Below, in pieces: positions 15,705 through 19,977 of a stretch of 19,977 bases of DNA. The position numbers and the translations under genes were made by a program. Source of the DNA: JASGDC01 sp047608145 (lineage in GTDB: Bacteria; Actinomycetota; Actinomycetes; Actinomycetales; Micrococcaceae); NCBI GenBank assembly GCA_047608145.1, contig JASGDC010000008.1:1-19977 (forward strand), in the 5' to 3' direction. The notes under the pieces were generated by a model. The model did no database searches. It had not been told where the DNA came from and worked only from the letters and a program-made list of their open reading frames with translations. The first letter of the stretch is position 1; each line of letters begins with the position of its first letter.

Positions 15705-16969
15705 TCTTCAAGTCCTGGGTATAGTGGGAAATTTTCAGCAAGTTTTGCTGTGCGTTTCTTTAATGGTTCTAAGTCTTCACCTTTAAGGGTGCTAGCAATC
15801 ACTTCACCAATTTCATTAAATTCACTAGCACCAAAACCGCGAGTTGCCAAAGCGGGAGTGCCAATACGTAATCCTGAAGTAACCATTGGCGGACGTGGAT
15901 CAAATGGCACGGTATTACGGTTAACAGTGATACCGACTTCGTGCAATAGGTCTTCTGCTACTTGACCATCAAGTTTAGAATTACGTAAATCAACCAAAAG
16001 AAGATGCACGTCAGTACCGCCAGTCAATACACTGACACCATGTTCTTTCATATCAGGTGCATTTAAACGCTTGGCAATAATCTTTGCCCCCTCTAAAGTG
16101 CGATCTTGGCGTTCTTTATATTCTGGACTACCAGCAATCTTGAAAGCTACAGCTTTTGCAGCAACAGCATGCATCAATGGTCCACCTTGTTGCCCCGGGA
16201 ACACTGCACTATTAAGTTTCTTTGCGTATCCTTTACGCGCCAAAATCAAACCAGACCGTGGACCAGCAAGTGTTTTATGCACTGTAGAAGTAACTACATC
16301 AGAATATGGAACTGGGTTAGGATGTAAACCAGCTGCAACTAGCCCCGCAAAGTGTGCCATATCAGTCCAAAGTTTTGCGCCAACTTCATCGGCAATGGAA
16401 CGGAATGCTTCAAAATCAATCTGTCGTGGGTATGCCGACCAACCAGCAATAATTACTTGTGGCTCCTCTTTAAGAGCCTGCTCACGAATTTGATCCATAT
16501 CTAGACGGTAAGTCTCTTTATTTACTCCGTAACCTACAACCTCGTATAACTTACCAGAGAAGTTAAGCTTCATACCATGAGTTAAATGACCACCATGGTC
16601 TAATTTAAGCCCCATTAACTTATCTCCTGGATTAATCATCGCAGCAAGTGCAGCCGCGTTAGCACTAGCACCAGAATGTGGCTGTACATTAGCAAATTCT
16701 GCTCCGAATAGTTCCTTTACTCGGTCTCGAGCAAGATTTTCTGCCACATCTACATATTCACAACCACCGTAGTAACGACGTCCTGGGTAACCTTCAGCAT
16801 ACTTATTGGTCAACACTGACCCTTGAGTTTCCAAAACTGCACGTGGCGCAAAATTTTCCGAAGCAATCATCTCAAGAGTATTTCGTTGCCTTGCCAGTTC
16901 TTGATCAATTACCTTAGCAATTTCTGGGTCTACCGAAGATAACGGTTGATTTGTAATGGAATCTTTCAC
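15698..16969 (-). CDS. glyA: Serine hydroxymethyltransferase
   Basis: A 423-aa PLP enzyme of the cytosol that interconverts serine plus THF and glycine plus 5,10-methylene-THF. Seen: the PLP-binding lysine Lys232 in TSTVHKTLAGPRSGL, the N-terminal ETIASENF-type motif (LEMIASENFAPRAVLE), YPGRRYYGGCEYVD, NVQPHSGASANAAAL, and FPGQQGGPLMH. Length fits the family. The start is a GTG at 16969, supported by an AGGAG Shine-Dalgarno (16975-16979) five bases upstream. It heads a glyA-folD operon and faces purU across a 122-base intergenic region, which places the supply of methylene-THF and the disposal of formyl-THF side by side. Confidence 0.96.
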   Translation of the reverse strand: MKDSITNQPLSSVDPEIAKVIDQELARQRNTLEMIASENFAPRAVLETQGSVLTNKYAEGYPGRRYYGGCEYVDVAENLARDRVKELFGAEFANVQPHSGASANAAALAAMINPGDKLMGLKLDHGGHLTHGMKLNFSGKLYEVVGYGVNKETYRLDMDQIREQALKEEPQVIIAGWSAYPRQIDFEAFRSIADEVGAKLWTDMAHFAGLVAAGLHPNPVPYSDVVTSTVHKTLAGPRSGLILARKGYAKKLNSAVFPGQQGGPLMHAVAAKAVAFKIAGSPEYKERQDRTLEGAKIIAKRLNAPDMKEHGVSVLTGGTDVHLLLVDLRNSKLDGQVAEDLLHEVGITVNRNTVPFDPRPPMVTSGLRIGTPALATRGFGASEFNEIGEVIASTLKGEDLEPLKKRTAKLAENFPLYPGLEEW

Positions 16970-16974
16970 TTAAG

Positions 16975-16999
16975 CTCCTAAAGAATAAGGGAATGTATA
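16975..16999 (-). promoter_or_regulatory. glyA ribosome binding site and candidate -10
   Basis: On the minus strand TATACA (16999-16994) is a plausible -10, giving a leader of roughly 18 bases that contains AGGAG (16979-16975) five bases before the GTG. The leader is too short for a glycine or folate riboswitch. No clear -35 is seen. Confidence 0.4.
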
Positions 17000-17041
17000 T
17001 CTCAAGATTACTCTGTTTTTTAATAATTTTTCGCTAACTAT

Positions 17042-17064
17042 CTAGTAAAATCCACATTTTCTAG
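17042..17064. promoter_or_regulatory. Imperfect inverted repeat between glyA and purU, possible operator
   Basis: CTAG(T)AAAAT, four bases, then ATTTTCTAG: nine paired positions with one extra T in the left arm. It is A/T-rich and sits roughly midway in the divergent region, about 28 bases before the purU ATG and about 70 before glyA, so one factor bound here could affect both. Chance occurrence in A/T-rich DNA is a real alternative. Confidence 0.25.
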
Positions 17065-17078
17065 ACTAAATTTCATGG

Positions 17079-17084
17079 TACTTT
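17079..17084 (+). promoter_or_regulatory. Candidate -10 for leaderless purU
   Basis: TACTTT (TANNNT form) ends exactly seven bases before the purU ATG at 17092, and no Shine-Dalgarno precedes that ATG. Together these suggest transcription starting at or next to the start codon. Confidence 0.3.
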
Positions 17085-17091
17085 TAATAAC

Positions 17092-17943
17092 ATGAATGAG
17101 AAAAAAGAAACATGGATTTATAACATACATTGTCCTGATGCCCCAGGTGTCGTTGCTAAAGTTGCTGGTCTAGTTTATGAAGTAGTCGGCATGATTCGAG
17201 AATCGAAAGAATTTAACAATTCTGATTCACTAGAATTCTTTATGCGTGTTCAGTTTGATATTGATGAAATGACTGATGAAATTAAAGAAAAATTCGCTAA
17301 ACTTTCCAAAGAGTTAAAAGGTGAATACGGTCTTTACGATGCCAATAAAAAATTAAATACTATAATTATGGTTTCAAAAGAAGCACACTGCCTCAACGGT
17401 TTGCTTTTCCGTCATCGTGCCGGAGTTTTAAATATTGATATCAAAGCTATAGTCGGTAATCACGATGACTTAAAAGAGCTTGCAGAATTCTACGGTATTC
17501 CATTCCACCATATTCCAGTGACTAAAGAAACTAAAAAAGAAGCCGAACAAGACCTTCGTGGTCTTGTAAAAGAATATGAAGCTGATCTAGTAATTTTGGC
17601 TCGCTATATGCAAATTCTTTCTGAAGAACTATGTGAAGATATGCATGGCAATATCATCAATATTCACCACTCATTCTTACCAAGCTTTAAGGGTGCACGT
17701 CCTTACAAGCAAGCTCATGATCGTGGAGTAAAAATGATTGGTGCTACTGCACATTACGTAACAAGCGATTTAGATGAAGGGCCAATTATTGAGCAAGAAG
17801 TGCTACGCGTAGATCACAACGCTGATGTTAAAAAACTTATGGAACTTGGTCGTGATACCGAAGTTTTAGCACTATCACAAGCTGTACTACTCCATGCTGA
17901 ACACCGAGTACTTCTTGATGGGCACCGTACTGTAGTATTCTAA
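17092..17943 (+). CDS. purU: Formyltetrahydrofolate deformylase
   Basis: A 283-aa enzyme hydrolysing 10-formyl-THF to formate and THF. An N-terminal ACT regulatory domain (about 8-85, starting IYNIHCPDAPGVVAKVAGLV) precedes a formyltransferase-fold domain (about 88-283). The catalytic Asn-His-Asp triad is visible as Asn190 and His192 in NIHHSFLPSFKGA and Asp228 in LDEGPII; the His-to-Asp distance of 36 residues equals that in E. coli PurN (His108, Asp144). In E. coli PurU is controlled by the methionine/glycine ratio through the ACT domain, and proximity to glyA suits such a balance role. Divergent from glyA-folD; likely leaderless; followed by its own terminator. Confidence 0.95.
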   Translation: MNEKKETWIYNIHCPDAPGVVAKVAGLVYEVVGMIRESKEFNNSDSLEFFMRVQFDIDEMTDEIKEKFAKLSKELKGEYGLYDANKKLNTIIMVSKEAHCLNGLLFRHRAGVLNIDIKAIVGNHDDLKELAEFYGIPFHHIPVTKETKKEAEQDLRGLVKEYEADLVILARYMQILSEELCEDMHGNIINIHHSFLPSFKGARPYKQAHDRGVKMIGATAHYVTSDLDEGPIIEQEVLRVDHNADVKKLMELGRDTEVLALSQAVLLHAEHRVLLDGHRTVVF

Positions 17944-17962
17944 GTAAAAGTTGGTAAAATCT

Positions 17963-17998
17963 AAACAAATACAGCTTAAACATAGGCTGTATTTGTTT
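17963..17998. terminator. Bidirectional terminator between purU and the RCC1 gene
   Basis: AAACAAATACAGC (17963-17975), a ten-base loop, and the exact complement GCTGTATTTGTTT (17986-17998) form a perfect 13-bp stem. The outer arm plus one base gives a T run on the plus strand (TTTT before CC), and the symmetric T-rich end TTTGTTTAGATTTT on the minus strand serves the convergent RCC1 gene, whose stop lies 17 bases away. Confidence 0.75.
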
Positions 17999-18014
17999 TC
18001 CTTAATAAAGCATT

Positions 18015-19631
18015 TTAGTATGAATAACCTTTAGGCACAAACGTTTTGGTAGTACCAAGTGAGTAGTCAATACCAGTAGCTATAGTATCCCATTTCAATT
18101 TTCCAATTTTTACTGGTACGTTACTGCTTACGTTTGTACCATTACCAAACTGTCCAACAGAGTTATTACCCCAGGCATATAGGTCGTCATTAATGTCAAT
18201 AGCCAAACCATGACGGTAACTACCCTCAGCTTGTTTCCATTCCAAATTAGGATTGGCAATCTTCCCTATAACAGTGGCCGTAACATTAGTACCGTTACCC
18301 AATTGTCCGCTAGTTCCACGACCCCAAGTGTAAATATCCCCATTGACAGTTTTAGCGACAGTCCATGAATTTTCGGTGGATACTGTCTCCCAAGGGTCAT
18401 AAGCATTACCTACTCGGATAGGAATATCACTTGTAGTGTTATTACCAGTGCCTAGCTGCCCTTCATTATTAGCACCCCAAGACCATAGCTGACCATTTGT
18501 TAAAACACCCACTGCATGGTTAAGTGAACCAACAACTTTATCCCAAGACAAATTACTTACGTTTGCAGGGCTAAGAACATCAGTATTAGGAGTACCATTA
18601 CCCAAAATGCCACCATTATCATAGCCCCATGAATAAAGGTTATTTGAAGTATTTATAATACCGAATGATGTCTGGTCTGCTGCTCCTACACTATGCCAAG
18701 TATCAGTTCCCACCCTAGTTAAAACTGAAATAGAGTTTATATGTCCTAATCCAAGCTGACCCCGTTGATTGTATCCAACAGAGTACAGTTCTTTAGCTGA
18801 ATTAATGAATAGCGTATGGTAATCACCCAAAGCAACTTCGTTCCATTTTCCACTAACCTGCTCTGGCACTGTTCTAGTACTAGTTACTCCCAATCCGAGC
18901 TGACCATAATCATTTCTAGACCAAGCAAATAAGTCATTCGGAGAATTATCATCAGAGCCGGTAAGAGCAAAAGCACTGCGCCGTCCGAATAGCTTGCCCC
19001 ATACTCTATAAGGCCCAATTGCAGCTGGTTTATTTCGAGAAGCAACAGCAGTACCATCCCCAAGTGAAGAAAGAGTATTAATACCCCAAGAAGTCAAGTT
19101 TGGGTATACCCATTCAACCATATCTGTTACCATCTCACATCCATCTAGTGCAGCGGTAATTTGGAAATTCTTCACATCCATTGAGAAATCTACTGTTTGA
19201 CCAGTACTAGTTAGCACAGTCTTTGTCCGAACAACAAGTCCTGAAGTAGAACTAGCAGTACCCAAAGTAGCAATACCATTAACCATATTTAATTGGGCAG
19301 TTTGCAAACCATTGCTAAATTCAGCATCACCAGTAATAGTAATATTGATTTGGCCATTGTATGGCTGCCCATTACATCCAGCAGATAGCTCAACATCACT
19401 AGGAAAATCACTACCTTTACCATGAATATAAGGCAATGGATTAGTCTGCTCATCATGCACAAAATTGATAGTACATGTATCACATTCATCAGGGCTAGCA
19501 GCAAAAGCAGGAATAGTCACCGTAGCAGAAACAACAGGAACACTCCACAAAGCACCCTTAGCCACAGTCCTACGAGAAACACCCTGTTTATTACTTACAT
19601 CATCGTAAAAATTTGAATTACTATCAACCAT
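18015..19631 (-). CDS. Tat-exported RCC1-repeat beta-propeller protein
   Basis: A 538-aa exported protein. Residues 1-45 form a twin-arginine signal: SRRTVAK (Arg20, Arg21), a hydrophobic GALWSVPVVSATVTI stretch and AFAA cleavage region. Residues about 46-175 are a Cys-containing beta-rich region (C50, C53, C86, C165). From about 180 to the end there are seven RCC1-like repeats of about 50 residues, each with W-x-x-N/G-x-x-GQLGxG variants, e.g. WSRNDYGQLGLG, WGANNEGQLGTG, WGNNSVGQFGNG, enough for one closed seven-bladed propeller. There is no LPxTG or membrane anchor, so it is probably secreted or loosely wall-associated. The ligand is unknown; RCC1 folds mediate protein or DNA binding. ATG 19631 and TTG 19634 are both possible; AGGGAG (19643-19648) suits the TTG slightly better in spacing. 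Confidence 0.85.
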   Translation of the reverse strand: MVDSNSNFYDDVSNKQGVSRRTVAKGALWSVPVVSATVTIPAFAASPDECDTCTINFVHDEQTNPLPYIHGKGSDFPSDVELSAGCNGQPYNGQINITITGDAEFSNGLQTAQLNMVNGIATLGTASSTSGLVVRTKTVLTSTGQTVDFSMDVKNFQITAALDGCEMVTDMVEWVYPNLTSWGINTLSSLGDGTAVASRNKPAAIGPYRVWGKLFGRRSAFALTGSDDNSPNDLFAWSRNDYGQLGLGVTSTRTVPEQVSGKWNEVALGDYHTLFINSAKELYSVGYNQRGQLGLGHINSISVLTRVGTDTWHSVGAADQTSFGIINTSNNLYSWGYDNGGILGNGTPNTDVLSPANVSNLSWDKVVGSLNHAVGVLTNGQLWSWGANNEGQLGTGNNTTSDIPIRVGNAYDPWETVSTENSWTVAKTVNGDIYTWGRGTSGQLGNGTNVTATVIGKIANPNLEWKQAEGSYRHGLAIDINDDLYAWGNNSVGQFGNGTNVSSNVPVKIGKLKWDTIATGIDYSLGTTKTFVPKGYSY

Positions 19632-19642
19632 CAAAAGTTCAA

Positions 19643-19698
19643 CTCCCTAACATTAAAATATGAAACCCGATAACTTAATCCTACCCCCCCCCATGCAA
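19643..19698 (-). promoter_or_regulatory. RCC1 gene promoter with a nine-G tract in the -35/-10 spacer
   Basis: On the minus strand: TTGCAT (19698-19693, -35-like), nine G (19692-19684), TAGGATTA, then AGTTAT (19675-19670) at 17-bp spacing or TAAGTT (19677-19672) at 15-bp spacing as -10 candidates, then AGGGAG (19648-19643) before the start. A long G run in otherwise A/T-rich DNA, placed inside the promoter spacer of an exported protein, is the arrangement known for phase-variable promoters. Confidence 0.45.
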
Positions 19699-19734
19699 AA
19701 AACAAAAAAGACAAGAAAACACCTGAGGTCTATA

Positions 19735-19767
19735 ATGTGATGTCTACGGACATCGTAGATATCACAT
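19735..19767. repeat. 14-bp imperfect inverted repeat upstream of the RCC1 promoter
   Basis: ATGTGATGTCTACG (19735-19748), five-base loop GACAT, CGTAGATATCACAT (19754-19767): 13 of 14 positions complementary. It lies about 40 bases upstream of the -35-like element. It may be an operator or the terminator of a minus-strand gene entering from the right; the nearest T-rich run on the minus strand starts some 15 bases beyond the stem, which is far for a terminator. TATAAT at 19731-19736 on the plus strand overlaps its left arm. Confidence 0.55.
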
Positions 19768-19846
19768 ACCTAATTTTAAAATAACTTACCATTATTAAAA
19801 ATAGTACTGAGCAACGCAAACAGGTCGGATACTTTAAGACACATAA

Positions 19847-19893
19847 ATAACGACTTATAGGAAAATATGTGTTGTTAGAATTTTTGTTTGGTG
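19847..19893 (-). repeat. A/C-rich (minus strand) segment related to 106-149
   Basis: Read on the minus strand this segment carries CACCAAA, CAAAA, AACAACACA and CCTATAAG in the same order as 106-149 on the plus strand, so the two edges of the window point similar sequences toward each other. Chance similarity of biased sequence cannot be excluded by eye. Confidence 0.3.
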
Positions 19894-19976
19894 TTGTTTT
19901 TGTTGGGGGTTAGGCCTTGTTTGTTAGCTTTTAAAGTTAGCTTATGGGTTTTAAACAATATTCTGCTTGGTGTGTG
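19875..19976 (-). CDS. Possible 3' end of a minus-strand gene entering from the right edge
   Basis: One minus-strand frame is open from the edge to a TAA at 19877-19875 and would give 33 residues rich in Lys, Asn and Thr (ending NKNNTKQKF). Like the left-edge frame, composition lowers stop-codon frequency, so evidence is weak. If real, the RCC1 gene would be downstream of it in the same direction with a 240-base spacer. Confidence 0.17.
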   Translation of the reverse strand, partial: HTPSRILFKTHKLTLKANKQGLTPNKNNTKQKF

Positions 19977-19977
19977 C

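Larger units (their letters stand above)
19632..19977. other. Right-edge non-coding region upstream of the RCC1 gene
   Basis: About 340 bases without a convincing complete gene. It holds, from low to high coordinate: the RCC1 ribosome binding site and G-tract promoter, a T-rich (minus-strand) stretch at 19697-19717, a small palindrome ACCTGAGGT (19721-19729), the inverted repeat at 19735-19767, A/T-rich spacer, a G/T-rich segment related to the left edge, and a direct repeat GTTAGCTT (19923-19930 and 19936-19943). No tRNA or recognised riboswitch was seen. Confidence 0.6.

Noticed and set aside
16071..16493. Plus-strand ORF of 140 codons
   Set aside because: Antisense shadow of glyA; Cys/Ser/Pro-rich translation without domain pattern.
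16970..17091. Glycine, ZTP or THF riboswitch before glyA or purU
   Set aside because: The probable leaders are about 18 bases or none, and no conserved aptamer-like G-rich helices are visible in the 122 bases.

Overview
The window looks like a chromosomal segment of a low-GC actinomycete. The base composition is A/T-rich, yet the genes belong to actinobacterial families: a UvrD2-type helicase with HRDC domain, NudC, an AdnA/AdnB motor-nuclease pair, an actinobacterial-style FolD (GRGVTVGR motif), a DEDDh exonuclease starting M-x-x-W-Y-E-x-P, and a Tat-exported protein with the actinobacterial 'GALWSVPVV' type signal. The species cannot be named from sequence alone. No tRNA, rRNA, CRISPR array, insertion sequence or integrase was seen.

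Layout. 1-297: A/C-rich left edge, possibly the 3' end of a gene outside the window, and a minus-strand terminator. 298-3231 (minus): nudC-uvrD2 with abutting stop and start. 3316-5628 (plus): an aminoglycoside-phosphotransferase-fold protein whose catalytic residues are replaced, fused to a long coiled-coil and disordered tail. 5613-5646: a perfect 16-bp inverted repeat that forms the last codons of both this gene and adnB. 5631-12355 (minus): adnA-adnB with an ATGA overlap, encoding a RecBCD/AddAB-like end-resection enzyme. 12440-13159 (plus): DEDDh exonuclease, tail-to-tail with 13156-14448 (minus), an MFS exporter. 14498-14544: strong hairpin. 14570-14803 (plus): a 77-aa orphan ORF. 14820-16969 (minus): glyA-folD with a 7-bp overlap. 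17092-17943 (plus): purU, divergent from glyA. 18015-19631 (minus): Tat-exported seven-repeat RCC1 beta-propeller protein. 19632-19977: its upstream region, with a nine-base G tract inside a plausible promoter spacer, an inverted repeat and a G/T-rich edge.

How the genes fit. The left two thirds is a DNA-repair and nucleotide-maintenance neighbourhood resembling the mycobacterial uvrD2-nudC-adnB-adnA order, interrupted by the divergent kinase-like gene. glyA, folD and purU form a one-carbon folate module: SHMT makes 5,10-methylene-THF, FolD converts it to 10-formyl-THF, and PurU releases formate and regenerates THF. The RCC1 gene is an unrelated exported-protein unit.

Most notable points: the possible phase-variable promoter of the exported RCC1 protein, the pseudokinase-like APH fusion, the palindrome shared by two convergent C-termini, AdnA's degenerate motor alongside an intact-looking nuclease, and metal-ligand substitutions in UvrD2 and NudC.
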